The position numbers and the translations under genes are program-made. The notes below the pieces were generated by a model, which saw nothing but the letters and a program-made list of their open reading frames with translations, had not been told where the DNA came from and searched no databases. Positions 16,639-26,214 of a DNA stretch of 64,000 nt are shown here, one piece after another. Numbering within the stretch: the first letter of the stretch is position 1; the number at the start of each line of letters is the position of its first letter. The stretch comes from Pallidibacillus pasinlerensis (GTDB taxonomy: Bacteria > Bacillota > Bacilli > Bacillales > Caldibacillaceae): NCBI RefSeq assembly GCF_009996845.1, contig NZ_JAACYS010000003.1, positions 1 through 64,000 of the forward strand. Reading direction: 5' to 3'.

Positions 16639-16802
16639 GATGGTGGCAGCGACTCGAAAAAATGCTTCACATTTTTTCTGCGGTGCAGAATCAGTGAGGC
16701 ATATTCAAAGTCCTGCGGGACAAGCGTGATTTTTGAGACCCCGCAGGCGAGCTTGCGAGTCCGAGGAGGCTCAAGACACGCCCGCGGAAAGCGTCCGCCA
16801 TC
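16639..16802. repeat. GC-rich palindromic intergenic element, copy 2
   Basis: This 164-base element fills most of the rpsA-yphA interval. It starts GATGGTGGCAGCGACTCG and ends CGCGGAAAGCGTCCGCCATC, so the ends are imperfect inverted repeats. An inner pair, CCTGCGGG and CCCCGCAGG, surrounds ACAAGCGTGATTTTTGAGA. The last 20 bases share the core of copies 1 and 4. It is longer than copy 1 because of an AT-rich insert after the first 18 bases. Confidence 0.82.
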
Positions 16803-16813
16803 AATAAATGTTT

Positions 16814-16845
16814 AGAGCTGTCTAAAAATAGATAGCTCTTTTTTG
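16814..16845 (+). terminator. Terminator after rpsA and the GC-rich element
   Basis: AGAGCTGTCTA pairs with TAGATAGCTCT across AAAA, with one G-U pair, and runs into TTTTTT. The rest of this 363-base gap holds the repeat and an AT-rich stretch leading to yphA. Confidence 0.85.
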
Positions 16846-16931
16846 TATTGGAAAGTAAGGTGAATAATTATTACTTTTTGTTTGAAATTACATATTTTTG
16901 TTCATAATGGAAACGATAGGAGGTAGAGTTA

Positions 16932-17540
16932 ATGCCTGGGTTTCTATTTTTCTGGTTAACATGGTCTAGTTGGATTTATGTCACATTTATATTAAGTCGG
17001 ACAAATTCTTATCGTTTCCGTATCGCCTTTTGGTTACTCGTAATTATTTGCACTTCTGTTTATGAAATAACAATTTATGAGTTCACTTATACAACTGCAT
17101 TACTTATCATCTTCATCATAAGTTTAACTGCATTTATCCATAATTCATTTATAAACTTACACTATGTGATGATTCGAATTTTAATTATTTCCATGGCATC
17201 GTCAACAAGTTTGTTTGTCTCATTTTATGATCCGGTATGGTTTTTTATTGATCAACCCTTTATGAACAGTATTGTTATCGCTTTCTTAGGCATTGTTTTA
17301 TTTAATAACTTTAAAGAACGAATCTTTGGGACGACAATTGGTATGTGTTTATCAGAAGGTATAAGTTTTATTACATTGAAAAAATTAAATATCAATTATA
17401 CGATGGGTTCTTTAACGGTACTTGATAGTTGTGCATTAACTTGTTTTATGCTTTCTGTTTGGTCTGGAGTCGAATTTTTACAATCGCATTATAGTCAAAG
17501 ACAAGTAAAACTGAAAAAAGGAGAAACAGTACAAAAATGA
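16932..17540 (+). CDS. yphA: YphA family membrane protein
   Basis: The 202-residue polytopic protein has about six membrane segments and a basic tail (RQVKLKKGETVQK). It corresponds in position and size to YphA of B. subtilis, of unknown function. GATAGGAGG lies well placed before the ATG. Its end overlaps the next gene by four bases (ATGA), so it is coupled to seaA. Confidence 0.78.
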   Translation: MPGFLFFWLTWSSWIYVTFILSRTNSYRFRIAFWLLVIICTSVYEITIYEFTYTTALLIIFIISLTAFIHNSFINLHYVMIRILIISMASSTSLFVSFYDPVWFFIDQPFMNSIVIAFLGIVLFNNFKERIFGTTIGMCLSEGISFITLKKLNINYTMGSLTVLDSCALTCFMLSVWSGVEFLQSHYSQRQVKLKKGETVQK

Positions 17541-18436
17541 GCATATATTTATACCCGGTTTTATTCGGTATTGTGTGTGGCATAATATCACGATTATTAA
17601 TGTTAAGAACAGACTACCGTCAATATCCAACATATTTACATGGGAAGATTATCCACATAGCTTTAGGGTTTATTGCCTCAGTTCTTGGTTCGATTGCAAT
17701 TCCATCATTGATTGAAGGTAATATTACAGCAACTACCTTTTTAACGGTGGCTGCTTCCCAATTTCGTGAGGTTCGTAATATGGAAAGGAACACGTTGGAA
17801 CAACTTGATCAGTATGAGCTTGTATCTCGTGGTAATACGTACATCGAAGGTATCGCTGTCGCTTTCGAAAGTCGTAATTACTTAGTTATATTTACATCGA
17901 TGGCGACAACTTTGTCATTTATATTATTTGATTTTTGGGTTTCAATAATTATTGCAATTGCCTGTATATATTTGTCTCGGCTGTTGATGGATGGAGGTAA
18001 ATTGAGCGATATTTGTGAAATTGAATATGTTAAACCACATTTTGAAGGTGAAGGTTTGTATGTTGATAATATTTACATTATGAATATTGGACTTCCAGAA
18101 AGACAAGAGGAAATAATGAAATATGGAATGGGGTTCATTTTAACACCGAAAAACTTTAATGCCAATACAACACTTGCAAATTTAGGGCAGAGACAGGCAA
18201 TTTTACATGATATTTCAACAGCTCTTGGAATTTATAAAGACTCTGGTACGCCTGCCTTAACACCTTTAGCGAAACGAGACTTAGAAGATGGACGTGTCGG
18301 TATATTTGTTTTACCACAAATTCGAGATATTGATAAAGCGATTAAAGTAATTGGCAATACACCAACATTAGAAAATGCTATTCGTATGCCAACCGAGAGA
18401 AAAAAGCAAGAAGGAGGCAATCGCAATGACGCTTGA
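17537..18436 (+). CDS. seaA: YIEGIA-family membrane protein (SeaA/YphB-like)
   Basis: The 299-residue protein has membrane segments near residues 3-20, 35-60 and 115-150 followed by a cytosolic C-terminal half. The family-naming YIEGIA motif lies in NTYIEGIAVAFESRN near residue 102. This family includes B. subtilis YphB, renamed SeaA for a role in spore envelope assembly. The start overlaps yphA by four bases, and the end overlaps the small following gene by 11 bases. The mechanism is not known. The symbol is given by family and gene order. Confidence 0.78.
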   Translation: MSIYLYPVLFGIVCGIISRLLMLRTDYRQYPTYLHGKIIHIALGFIASVLGSIAIPSLIEGNITATTFLTVAASQFREVRNMERNTLEQLDQYELVSRGNTYIEGIAVAFESRNYLVIFTSMATTLSFILFDFWVSIIIAIACIYLSRLLMDGGKLSDICEIEYVKPHFEGEGLYVDNIYIMNIGLPERQEEIMKYGMGFILTPKNFNANTTLANLGQRQAILHDISTALGIYKDSGTPALTPLAKRDLEDGRVGIFVLPQIRDIDKAIKVIGNTPTLENAIRMPTERKKQEGGNRNDA

Positions 18437-18611
18437 GAAGGTGATTCTTGCTGTATTGACCACCAATCCAAAAAAAGCCCCTTCTGGTGTAGCAGTTTTC
18501 CATTGTGATAATGAGACTGAGATGTATAGAATTGGTGCAAACTTGGAAGCCATATTAGATGGAATAGCTCATAAATTAACGGAAGAAATTATGATTATAG
18601 TAAAACATTAA
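18426..18611 (+). CDS. Small soluble partner of the YIEGIA protein
   Basis: The 61-residue protein starts MTLEKVILAVLTTNP and contains APSGVAVFHCDNETEM and a C-terminal EIMIIVK strand, suggesting a small alpha/beta fold with no membrane segment. GAAGGAGG lies correctly before ATG 18426, inside the end of seaA. Proteins of this type next to YIEGIA genes are annotated as a 'capping complex subunit for YIEGIA'; that name is from memory of annotation practice, not experiment. It probably forms a complex with the seaA product. Confidence 0.72.
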   Translation: MTLEKVILAVLTTNPKKAPSGVAVFHCDNETEMYRIGANLEAILDGIAHKLTEEIMIIVKH

Positions 18612-18666
18612 TTGGCATTAGTACATTTATTTGGTAAAATATATAATTGTGCTGATAGATCGTTAA

Positions 18667-18715
18667 AGAAAGCTGTCTAGGGAACTCTACCTTTATAGGC
18701 AGCTATTTCTTTTTA
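18667..18715 (+). terminator. Terminator of yphA-seaA cluster
   Basis: AAAGCTGTCT pairs with AGGCAGCTATTTC through a G-U pair and a small bulge across about 19 bases, followed by TTTTT. Confidence 0.65.
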
Positions 18716-18768
18716 TATATGGATTTGACAGTTTATTGATTAATCTAATGAAAATGAGGTGTATACAT

Positions 18769-20079
18769 ATGGCTCTACCTGTGGTTGCAATTGTTGGAAG
18801 ACCAAATGTAGGAAAATCAACGATATTTAATAGAATTGTCGGTGAACGAATTTCAATCGAAGAGGATGTTCCAGGTGTGACAAGGGACAGGATCTATGGT
18901 AAAGGTGAATGGTTAAATACTGAATTTAATATTATTGATACAGGTGGAATCGATATTGGAGATGAACCGTTTTTAGATCAAATACGCTCACAAGCACAAA
19001 TTGCCATCGATGAGGCAGATGTTATTATTATGATAACTAGTGGTCGAGATGGAGTAACGAGTGCGGATGAAGAGGTAGCGAAAATTTTATATCGCTCCAA
19101 AAAGCCTGTGGTTCTAGCTGTAAACAAAGTAGATAATCCAGACATGCGTGATCAAATTTATGATTTTTATGCACTCGGTTTTGGTGATCCGTACCCAATT
19201 TCTGGTGCTCATGGTATCGGATTAGGTGACATGTTAGATGAGGTTGTGAAACATTTTCCGAAGAAGGAAACGAAAGCATATGAAGATGATGTTATTCAAT
19301 TTTCTTTAATTGGAAGACCGAATGTTGGTAAATCATCTCTTGTTAATGCAATTTTAGGAGAAGAAAGGGTTATTGTAAGTAATATAGCTGGAACAACGAG
19401 GGATGCGGTAGACAGTCCTTACACATATGATGGACAAAAATATGTTATTATAGATACAGCAGGTATCCGTAAAAAAGGAAAAGTATACGAGAGTACTGAG
19501 AAGTATTCTGTACTCCGTGCTTTAAGAGCAATTGAACGTTCAGATGTTGTTCTTGTTGTTATAAATGCAGAAGAGGGAATAATTGAACAAGATAAGAAAA
19601 TTGCAGGATATGCCCATGAAGCAGGAAGAGGCGTCATTATTGTTGTAAATAAATGGGATGCAGTTGAAAAAGATGAAAAAACTTTACAAGAGTTTGAAAG
19701 AAAAATAAGAAGTCATTTTCTATTTTTAGATTATGCTCCTATAGTATTTGTTTCTGCGAAAACTAAAAAACGACTTCATACTTTATTACCGATGATTCAA
19801 ACTGTAAGCGAAAACCATGCATTACGAGTTCAAACAAATGTGTTAAATGATGTAATAATGGATGCAGTTGCAATGAATCCAACTCCAACCGATAAAGGAA
19901 GAAGATTAAAAATTTATTACATTACTCAAGTGTCAGTTAAACCACCGACTTTTGTTTTATTTGTAAATGAACCTGAGTTGCTTCATTTTTCATATGCACG
20001 ATTTATAGAAAATCGTATTCGAGAAGCTTTCGGTTTTGTTGGAACGCCAATTAAAATAATTCCACGGGCTAGAAAATAA
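18769..20079 (+). CDS. der: Ribosome assembly GTPase Der (EngA)
   Basis: The 436-residue protein has two tandem GTPase domains, with G1 motifs GRPNVGKST near residue 10 and GRPNVGKSS near residue 183, both followed by PGVTRDR/AGTTRDA switch I and DTGG/DTAG motifs, and a C-terminal KH-like domain. Der is essential for 50S subunit assembly. I chose ATG 18769, behind GAGGTG, which gives exactly the B. subtilis length; upstream in-frame codons have no ribosome binding site. gpsA follows after 16 bases. Confidence 0.97.
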   Translation: MALPVVAIVGRPNVGKSTIFNRIVGERISIEEDVPGVTRDRIYGKGEWLNTEFNIIDTGGIDIGDEPFLDQIRSQAQIAIDEADVIIMITSGRDGVTSADEEVAKILYRSKKPVVLAVNKVDNPDMRDQIYDFYALGFGDPYPISGAHGIGLGDMLDEVVKHFPKKETKAYEDDVIQFSLIGRPNVGKSSLVNAILGEERVIVSNIAGTTRDAVDSPYTYDGQKYVIIDTAGIRKKGKVYESTEKYSVLRALRAIERSDVVLVVINAEEGIIEQDKKIAGYAHEAGRGVIIVVNKWDAVEKDEKTLQEFERKIRSHFLFLDYAPIVFVSAKTKKRLHTLLPMIQTVSENHALRVQTNVLNDVIMDAVAMNPTPTDKGRRLKIYYITQVSVKPPTFVLFVNEPELLHFSYARFIENRIREAFGFVGTPIKIIPRARK

Positions 20080-20095
20080 AAGAGGAAGTGAAACT

Positions 20096-21145
20096 ATGTC
20101 TCTTGAAAATATAACGGTTTTAGGAGCGGGGAGTTGGGGAACCGCATTAGGTATCGTTTTAGCAGATAATGGTCATAACGTTCGTTTATGGTCATATAAT
20201 GAAGAACAAGTAAATGAAATAAATAATTTGAAAACAAATGAAAATTATTTACCGGGTATTCAGTTACAAGAAAACATTCGTGCTTATGTAGATTTGCAAA
20301 CAGCATTAAAAGATGTTGAAACTATTGTTATTGCTGTGCCTACAAAAGCTATAAGAGAAGTAGTACAAAAAGTTAGCAAGATTATTAAAACACCTAAAAC
20401 GCTTGTTCATGTTTGTAAAGGGATTGAGCCAGATACTTTGAAAAGAGTATCTGAAATAATCAGGGAAGAAATGCCAGACGATTTGATGAAAGATTTAGTT
20501 GTATTATCTGGACCATCCCATGCCGAAGAAGTGTCTAGACGTCAACCTACGACGGTGGCTGTTTCCTCGGAAAATATTGCTGCAGCTGAATATGTACAAG
20601 ATTTATTTATGAACAACAACTTCCGTGTTTATACAAATGAAGATATAGTTGGTGTTGAAATTGGTGGAGCCTTAAAAAACATTATTGCCCTAGCAGCCGG
20701 TATCTCAGATGGATTAGGATATGGTGATAATGCGAAGGCAGCTTTAATTACTAGAGGATTAGCCGAAATAACCCGATTAGGAACAAAAATGGGTGCAAAT
20801 CCATTAACATTTTTAGGTTTAACGGGTATTGGTGATTTAATTGTTACATGTACAAGTGTTCATTCGCGAAATTGGCGAACAGGTAATGCGTTAGGTAAAG
20901 GTCAATCATTAGAAGAAATATTAGCTGAAATGGGACAAGTCGTTGAAGGTGTTAGAACAACTAAGGCTGCTGTCCAACTAGCTGAAAAATATAATGTTAC
21001 CATGCCAATTTCTTCAATCCTTTATAAAGTATTGTTTGAAAACTTAAAACCTAAAGAAGCAGTTGATGAATTAATGAGTCGAAGAAAAACCCATGAGATG
21101 GAAGATATAACTAATATGTTAGGAGAAGTATATAAGCAATTATAA
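20096..21145 (+). CDS. gpsA: NAD(P)H-dependent glycerol-3-phosphate dehydrogenase
   Basis: The 349-residue enzyme reduces dihydroxyacetone phosphate to sn-glycerol 3-phosphate for phospholipid synthesis. The N-terminal dinucleotide motif GAGSWGTALG is at residues 10-19, HVCKGIE near 103, SGPSHAEEV near 140, and the catalytic lysine region GGALKNIIALAAG near 190. It is in an operon with der, as in B. subtilis. Confidence 0.96.
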   Translation: MSLENITVLGAGSWGTALGIVLADNGHNVRLWSYNEEQVNEINNLKTNENYLPGIQLQENIRAYVDLQTALKDVETIVIAVPTKAIREVVQKVSKIIKTPKTLVHVCKGIEPDTLKRVSEIIREEMPDDLMKDLVVLSGPSHAEEVSRRQPTTVAVSSENIAAAEYVQDLFMNNNFRVYTNEDIVGVEIGGALKNIIALAAGISDGLGYGDNAKAALITRGLAEITRLGTKMGANPLTFLGLTGIGDLIVTCTSVHSRNWRTGNALGKGQSLEEILAEMGQVVEGVRTTKAAVQLAEKYNVTMPISSILYKVLFENLKPKEAVDELMSRRKTHEMEDITNMLGEVYKQL

Positions 21146-21289
21146 ATTGTTTTACACATATAAAAATATTTGTTAAGAGTATTTGTGTTCAAAACAGATG
21201 AAATAGGCCTTCGATTATACATAGTAACCATGTTTTGCATAATATACTATGAAATTAAAATAATCGGGATGGGTAGATTGTCAAAAAAT

Positions 21290-21329
21290 GACCGAAGGAA
21301 GTGAGTGCCCCCACTTTCTCGGTCTTTTT
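21290..21329 (+). terminator. Terminator of der-gpsA
   Basis: GACCGAAGGAAGTG pairs with CACTTTCTCGGTC around AGTGCCCC, then TTTTTTT. The gap from 21146 to 21509 otherwise holds AT-rich DNA and the yphE promoter. Confidence 0.9.
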
Positions 21330-21437
21330 TTATTTCGGATAACTATATTAAAAAAATATTTTACAAAAGATAATTTGTATTAACTTCAATCAAATGGCGT
21401 TTTTATAAAACACTAAGATATCAATAATTCTAAAACA

Positions 21438-21465
21438 TTACAACTTTCAGATATTATGGTAAAAT
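21438..21465 (+). promoter_or_regulatory. Putative promoter of yphE-yphF
   Basis: TTACAA at 21438-21443, 16 bases, then TAAAAT at 21460-21465, 44 bases before the yphE start. Confidence 0.4.
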
Positions 21466-21509
21466 AGACAAGAACAAACAAGCATATAGAAATGAAGGGG
21501 GAGTATATA

Positions 21510-21713
21510 ATGTCTCCAGCAATGATGAAAATGTGGATTTCATTTATAGCGATGGGAATGATGTTTTTATCTGCGGTATTTATATATTTGAGCCGTTATA
21601 AATTTAAAAAGAGATTTTTTCGTATCTTTACAGCCTTCGTTGCTTATGGATTGATGATTTATGCAGGGATTATTATGATGTTACTTATTTTCTCTGGTCC
21701 AACACCTGACTAA
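21510..21713 (+). CDS. yphE: YphE family (DUF2768) small membrane protein
   Basis: The 67-residue protein has two membrane segments (residues 9-27 and 42-62) separated by a basic loop RYKFKKRFFR. Length and position match YphE/DUF2768. AAGGGGGAG sits before ATG 21510; an in-frame ATG 18 bases upstream overlaps that site. Function is unknown. It is followed closely by yphF. Confidence 0.8.
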   Translation: MSPAMMKMWISFIAMGMMFLSAVFIYLSRYKFKKRFFRIFTAFVAYGLMIYAGIIMMLLIFSGPTPD

Positions 21714-21731
21714 GAAAAGAGGAGATTAGTA

Positions 21732-22442
21732 ATGAAACAGATTATTAGGGTTTTTAGCCTTATATTTGTAAGTTGTATTTTATCTGGTTGCTTATATCCT
21801 AAAGAAAGAATTGCACAGCAAATTCCAGCAGAAACGTCTGTCCAACAGGTTCAAGAAGCTGTAGAAGCTTATCAATCAGAAAATAATGGTCTTTTACCAA
21901 TAAAAAATAAAGACTCAGAAATGGATCAATACATAAAATATTTAATTGATTTTACGAAACTTGTTCCACAATATTTACCTGAAATCCCCGCTAATGCATA
22001 CGAGGCTGGTGGTGTTTTTCAATACGTAATTATAATCCCTGAGACAAATCCAACAGTGAAAATTTTTGATATGGAAATAGCAGAAAGAATAAGAGAAATA
22101 AATATTCGATTGTCTATGCAAAAATATCCACCATTTAAAGAAGTTATACAAGATAACGTATTTAGCCTAGACTTTAATAAACTAGGATATGAACAAGAGC
22201 CTGTAATAATAAGCCCTTTTTCTGGTCAAAATTTACCATTTATAATCTCGAGTGATGGAGAAATTTATGTTGACTACAGTGCAGATATATATCAAATATT
22301 ACAGGAAAAAGACGTAGAACAAGTTGAAAAATACAAAGATCTCCGCTCATTGTTAGTCGAAGATTCAATATTTGTGCCAGCTTATTCACTACCTTATATA
22401 ATTGATGACTTTGGCGCACCTGTTTTTATTATTAAAAATTAA
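21732..22442 (+). CDS. yphF: YphF lipoprotein
   Basis: The 236-residue protein starts with a lipoprotein signal peptide with lipobox LSGC, modified cysteine at residue 20. The mature part is soluble and mixed alpha/beta, without a motif I can name. Position and size match YphF, an uncharacterised Bacillus lipoprotein next to spoIVA. It is 18 bases after yphE and likely cotranscribed. Confidence 0.8.
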   Translation: MKQIIRVFSLIFVSCILSGCLYPKERIAQQIPAETSVQQVQEAVEAYQSENNGLLPIKNKDSEMDQYIKYLIDFTKLVPQYLPEIPANAYEAGGVFQYVIIIPETNPTVKIFDMEIAERIREINIRLSMQKYPPFKEVIQDNVFSLDFNKLGYEQEPVIISPFSGQNLPFIISSDGEIYVDYSADIYQILQEKDVEQVEKYKDLRSLLVEDSIFVPAYSLPYIIDDFGAPVFIIKN

Positions 22443-22454
22443 TGATTAAGTCAT

Positions 22455-22496
22455 AACCCTGAATCTTACAAATATATTGTAGGAGAGGGGTTTTTT
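22455..22496 (+). terminator. Terminator of yphE-yphF
   Basis: AACCCTGAATCTTACA pairs imperfectly with TGTAGGAGAGGGGTT around an AT-rich loop, then TTTTTT. Confidence 0.65.
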
Positions 22497-22638
22497 CGTT
22501 TTAAATGAAAATGAAAAAGGAGGTAAAAAAACATAAATTGTAGTCATAAGTTGTATGGACAACATCATAAATATGTATTGTCCAATATAGTAAAAACGGA
22601 TAAATTATCCCAGTTATTGAAGAACGGGAGGGAATTTT

Positions 22639-24117
22639 TTGGAAAAGTTCGATATTTTTAAAGACATTGCAGAACGAACAGGTGGAGATATATATGTCGG
22701 TGTCGTAGGAGCAGTTAGAACCGGTAAATCCACATTTATTAAAAGGTTTATGGAATTAGTTGTTTTACCGAATATTGAACATGAGGCAGAAAGAACACGA
22801 GCCCAAGATGAACTGCCACAAAGTGCAGCAGGAAAACAAATTATGACTACAGAACCAAAATTTGTGCCGAATCAGGCTGTAACAGTTCATGTTGATGAAG
22901 GACTAGATGTAAATGTTCGCCTTGTTGACTGTGTAGGATACACCGTACCTGGTGCAAAGGGCTACGAAGATGAAAATGGACCAAGAATGATAAATACACC
23001 TTGGTATGAAGAGCCAATTCCATTTCATGAAGCGGCCGAAATTGGTACGCGAAAAGTAATTCAAGAACATTCCACAATTGGTGTTGTAATTACTACTGAT
23101 GGTACTATCGGTGAGATTCCACGAGAAGATTATGTAGAAGCTGAGGAGCGGGTAATTGAAGAGTTAAAAGAAGTTGGAAAACCATTTATTATCATCATTA
23201 ACTCAACACGTCCATTTCATCGTGATACTGAAAACTTAAGAAATGAACTACAAGAAAAATACGATATTCCAGTCATTGCAATGAGTGTAGAAAACATGAG
23301 AGAAGCAGACGTATACAATGTATTAAGGGAAACATTATTTGAATTCCCTGTATTAGAAGTGAATGTGAATTTACCAAGTTGGGTTATGGTCCTAAAAGAA
23401 GATCACTGGCTAAGAACTAGTTATCAAGAAGCGGTGAAGGAAACGGTAAAGGATATTAAAAGGTTAAGAGATGTCGACCGCGTTGTACAAAATTTTACTG
23501 AATTTGATTTTATTGAACGAGCAGGACTTGCTGGTATTGATATGGGGCAAGGAATTGCAGAAATTGATCTTCATGCACCAGATGAGTTATATGACCAAGT
23601 GCTTAAAGAAATTGTCGGTGTAGAAATACGTGGTAAAGACCATTTGCTAGAATTAATGCAAGATTTTGCTTATGCGAAAAAGGAATATGATCAAATTGCT
23701 GACGCTTTAAAAATGGTTAAGCAAACAGGATATGGTATTGCAGCACCATCGATTGAAGATATGAGTCTTGATGAACCAGAAATTATCCGCCAAGGTTCAA
23801 GATTCGGTGTTCGCTTAAAAGCAGTAGCGCCTTCTATTCATATGATTAAAGTTGATGTTGAAAGTGAATTTGCACCAATTATCGGTACAGAAAAGCAAAG
23901 TGAAGAACTCGTACGTTACTTAATGCAAGATTTTGAAGACGATCCGTTATCGATTTGGAATTCAGATATTTTTGGAAGGAATTTAAATTCGATTGTCCGT
24001 GAAGGAATTCAAGCGAAATTGGCACTAATGCCTGAAAATGCAAGATATAAATTAAAAGAAACACTCGAAAGAATCATAAATGAAGGATCAGGCGGACTGA
24101 TTGCAATAATATTATAA
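22639..24117 (+). CDS. spoIVA: Stage IV sporulation protein A, coat morphogenetic ATPase
   Basis: The 492-residue protein is SpoIVA, which polymerises on the forespore surface with ATP hydrolysis and forms the basement layer of the coat. The Walker A motif GAVRTGKST lies at residues 24-32, the DCVGYTVPGAKGYE region near 95 carries the switch, and the C-terminal end matches the conserved membrane-targeting region. Length is identical to B. subtilis SpoIVA. The TTG start is set by GGGAGGG at five bases. A mother-cell sigma-E promoter is expected in the 140 bases upstream; I saw no convincing match. Confidence 0.97.
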   Translation: MEKFDIFKDIAERTGGDIYVGVVGAVRTGKSTFIKRFMELVVLPNIEHEAERTRAQDELPQSAAGKQIMTTEPKFVPNQAVTVHVDEGLDVNVRLVDCVGYTVPGAKGYEDENGPRMINTPWYEEPIPFHEAAEIGTRKVIQEHSTIGVVITTDGTIGEIPREDYVEAEERVIEELKEVGKPFIIIINSTRPFHRDTENLRNELQEKYDIPVIAMSVENMREADVYNVLRETLFEFPVLEVNVNLPSWVMVLKEDHWLRTSYQEAVKETVKDIKRLRDVDRVVQNFTEFDFIERAGLAGIDMGQGIAEIDLHAPDELYDQVLKEIVGVEIRGKDHLLELMQDFAYAKKEYDQIADALKMVKQTGYGIAAPSIEDMSLDEPEIIRQGSRFGVRLKAVAPSIHMIKVDVESEFAPIIGTEKQSEELVRYLMQDFEDDPLSIWNSDIFGRNLNSIVREGIQAKLALMPENARYKLKETLERIINEGSGGLIAIIL

Positions 24118-24122
24118 AAATT

Positions 24123-24150
24123 AGACTCCAAAAAATTGGGGTCTTTTTCT
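24123..24150 (+). terminator. Terminator of spoIVA
   Basis: AGACTCCA pairs with TGGGGTCT around AAAAAAT, followed by TTTTTC and further T. The rest of the gap to hbs is AT-rich with no reading frame of note. Confidence 0.8.
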
Positions 24151-24316
24151 TTTTTGGCTTAATAAATAAAGATGTACTAAGAAATCGAATTATTAAAGAA
24201 AAGATGTTTAAATAATGAAAAAAAAGGAAAAAATATTTATATAAAATTAAGTTGAAATTGTTAGATGTAAATTTTGAAAAAAACTCGAAAAAACCGCTTA
24301 ATTTCAACATTTATTC

Positions 24317-24343
24317 TTGCTATGCGTCGGTGATTGTGATAAT
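24317..24343 (+). promoter_or_regulatory. Tentative hbs promoter with extended -10
   Basis: TGTGATAAT at 24335-24343 has an extended -10 form; TTGCTA at 24317-24322 is only 15 bases away, so the -35 assignment is weak. Confidence 0.3.
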
Positions 24344-24457
24344 CTTTTAACAGAATTGTTCTTGATAATCCTTCCAATTAAGGGAAATAAGAACATTTAT
24401 TAATTCTAAAACAATGCAAAGACTTGCATAATCACTCTTTGGGAGGAGGTGAATGGC

Positions 24458-24730
24458 ATGAACAAAACAGAATTAATCGAAGCAGTTGCTAACGCTACTG
24501 AACTTACTAAAAAAGATGCTTCCAAAGCAGTTGATGCTGTTTTTGATACAATTTTAAATGCTTTAGCAAATGGTGAAAAAGTACAATTAATTGGTTTTGG
24601 TAACTTTGAAGTTCGCGACCGTGCTGCACGTAAAGGTCGTAACCCACAAACTGGTGAAGAAATTGAAATCCCAGCAAGTAAAGTGCCAGCATTCAAACCT
24701 GGTAAAGCACTTAAGGAAGCAGTTAAATAA
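24458..24730 (+). CDS. hbs: HU-family DNA-binding protein HBsu
   Basis: The 90-residue protein is the histone-like HU of Bacillus. The DNA-binding beta arm [14 protein letters not shown] spans residues 61-74, [13 protein letters not shown] lies before it, and [11 protein letters not shown] ends it. I chose ATG 24458, placed correctly after GGGAGGAGGTG; an in-frame GTG nine bases upstream lies inside that site. HBsu compacts the nucleoid and is essential in B. subtilis. It has its own terminator. Confidence 0.97.
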   Translation: MNKTELIEAVANATELTKKDASKAVDAVFDTILNALANGEKVQLIGFGNFEVRDRAARKGRNPQTGEEIEIPASKVPAFKPGKALKEAVK

Positions 24731-24755
24731 TTACATAAAAGTTTTATGTAAAAAT

Positions 24756-24789
24756 GGAGAGTCTATTAATGGACTCTCTTCTTTTTTTA
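24756..24789 (+). terminator. Terminator of hbs
   Basis: GAGAGTC at 24757-24763 pairs with GACTCTC at 24772-24778 and is followed by TTCTTTTTTT. The remaining 220 bases before mtrB are AT-rich; the folE gene found here in B. subtilis is absent. Confidence 0.88.
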
Positions 24790-25012
24790 TTTTGCAAGTT
24801 ATCGTCAGTAAATCATGTCAACTATAGTAAAGATAACGAATAAAATATGATAATGAATTCTTAAATCCTTTAATATTTCTTCTTTGCTCGATTGGTATAG
24901 GTATGCTAAGATGTAATAGATTATAATAATATTTATCAATTTTTAATATACATAAAATAACTTATGAAAATATTTACTTTTTAATAACTAAATGAAATAA
25001 AGGAAGATTGTA

Positions 25013-25240
25013 ATGGAAACAAAACGTTCTAATAATAATGATTTTGTAGTTATAAAAGCATTAGAAAACGGTGTTAATGTCATCGGACTAACTCGTGGAT
25101 CTGATACGCGTTTTCACCACTCGGAAAAATTAGATAAAGGTGAAGTTATGATTGCTCAATTCACTGAACATACTTCAGCAATTAAAATCCGTGGTAAATC
25201 ACAAGTTTTAACGCCATTTGGTGAAGTATTTTCAGAATAA
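25013..25240 (+). CDS. mtrB: Tryptophan RNA-binding attenuation protein TRAP
   Basis: The 75-residue protein is TRAP, which forms an 11-subunit ring that binds GAG/UAG repeats in trp leader RNA when loaded with tryptophan. The core [18 protein letters not shown], the tryptophan-pocket threonines and [13 protein letters not shown] with the RNA-contact lysines and arginine are present. Length matches B. subtilis TRAP. The trp operon is not in its usual position downstream in this window. Here mtrB stands between hbs and hepS without folE. Confidence 0.95.
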   Translation: METKRSNNNDFVVIKALENGVNVIGLTRGSDTRFHHSEKLDKGEVMIAQFTEHTSAIKIRGKSQVLTPFGEVFSE

Positions 25241-25356
25241 TTATAGGAATTTGCTAAAGTTTATTCCTTATAAGAAGAGCATTATATTTTTATGATATAA
25301 TATGTTTATATTGTCTGGAAAATTACGGTTAGATTATGGGGTTTGAAGGTGATCAA

Positions 25357-26124
25357 GTGCACTTAGAAGAATCATTTGTAATAGAAATGCAAGAAAAAAT
25401 TTACCAAAATATGTATCATTCCTATTTATATAAATATATTCAAATACCGAATATCGATGCGAACAAATTATATTTACTTCTATCCGTTTTAAAAGCAAAA
25501 AATCTTCCGATAGAAAAAATGGAATCGATTGCGAAGACTGTTATGTTTATTCAAGTAGCCCTTGATTCCCATGATCTTGTTAAAAATGATATGGATTTTA
25601 AAAAATCAAATATAACTACATTAAAAGAACAACAGTTAACCGTTTTAGCTGGTGATTACTATAGTGGATTATACTACCGAACATTATCCCATTTACCTGA
25701 AATAAATTTAATTAAACAATTGGCACGTGCAATTAAAATTATTAATGAACAAAAGATAAGAGTATATAAAGTCGAAATCAAATCTTTTGATGATTATATG
25801 ATGAGTATGCAACAAATTGAAACGGTATTATATCAAAAATTGGCATCATACTATCAATTATCTGACTATGAAATTATTTCAACGAATTGGTTACATACGA
25901 ATCATATTTTAAAAAATAAAGAAAAATATATTGGCTATTTAATTGAAAATAATTTAATTGAAATTTCGAATGAGGATCCGAAGCTTTTTGCAGAAAATAA
26001 ATTAAATCAATATATACAAAAATTAAATGAACAATTACCAAAATATATCGAAAATGAAACGGTTTATAATAAATTTATAAAAACGTCTTTTGTTAAGAAT
26101 TTTGAACCGCCTATTGTTAGGTAA
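25357..26124 (+). CDS. hepS: Heptaprenyl diphosphate synthase component I
   Basis: The 255-residue protein matches HepS, the small regulatory subunit that pairs with HepT to make heptaprenyl diphosphate for menaquinone-7. It lacks the DDxxD motif, as expected. Recognisable stretches are VALDSHDLV near residue 66 and LAGDYYSGLYYRTLS near 91. I favour the GTG at 25357, five bases after GAAGGTGA, over an upstream ATG at 25336. It leads the hepS-menG-hepT cluster. An extended -10 (TGATATAAT) at 25293-25301 lies just upstream. Confidence 0.88.
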   Translation: MHLEESFVIEMQEKIYQNMYHSYLYKYIQIPNIDANKLYLLLSVLKAKNLPIEKMESIAKTVMFIQVALDSHDLVKNDMDFKKSNITTLKEQQLTVLAGDYYSGLYYRTLSHLPEINLIKQLARAIKIINEQKIRVYKVEIKSFDDYMMSMQQIETVLYQKLASYYQLSDYEIISTNWLHTNHILKNKEKYIGYLIENNLIEISNEDPKLFAENKLNQYIQKLNEQLPKYIENETVYNKFIKTSFVKNFEPPIVR

Positions 26125-26214
26125 GTTAGTAAATGTACGAACAAACTTAGATATATTCAAATAAAAGAACCAACTTGATTTTTATGTCTTATTAATCCCA
26201 AGGGGCGAGTCTAA

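Noticed and set aside
22535-22600. Sigma-E promoter of spoIVA
   Set aside because: CATCATAA and CATAAATA segments exist, but no -35 element at correct spacing supports a firm call; a GGACAA/TTGTCC inverted repeat here is only 6 bp.
24119-25012. A folE (mtrA) gene expected between hbs and mtrB
   Set aside because: The 282-base gap between hbs and mtrB has no suitable frame; only the hbs terminator and AT-rich DNA are present.
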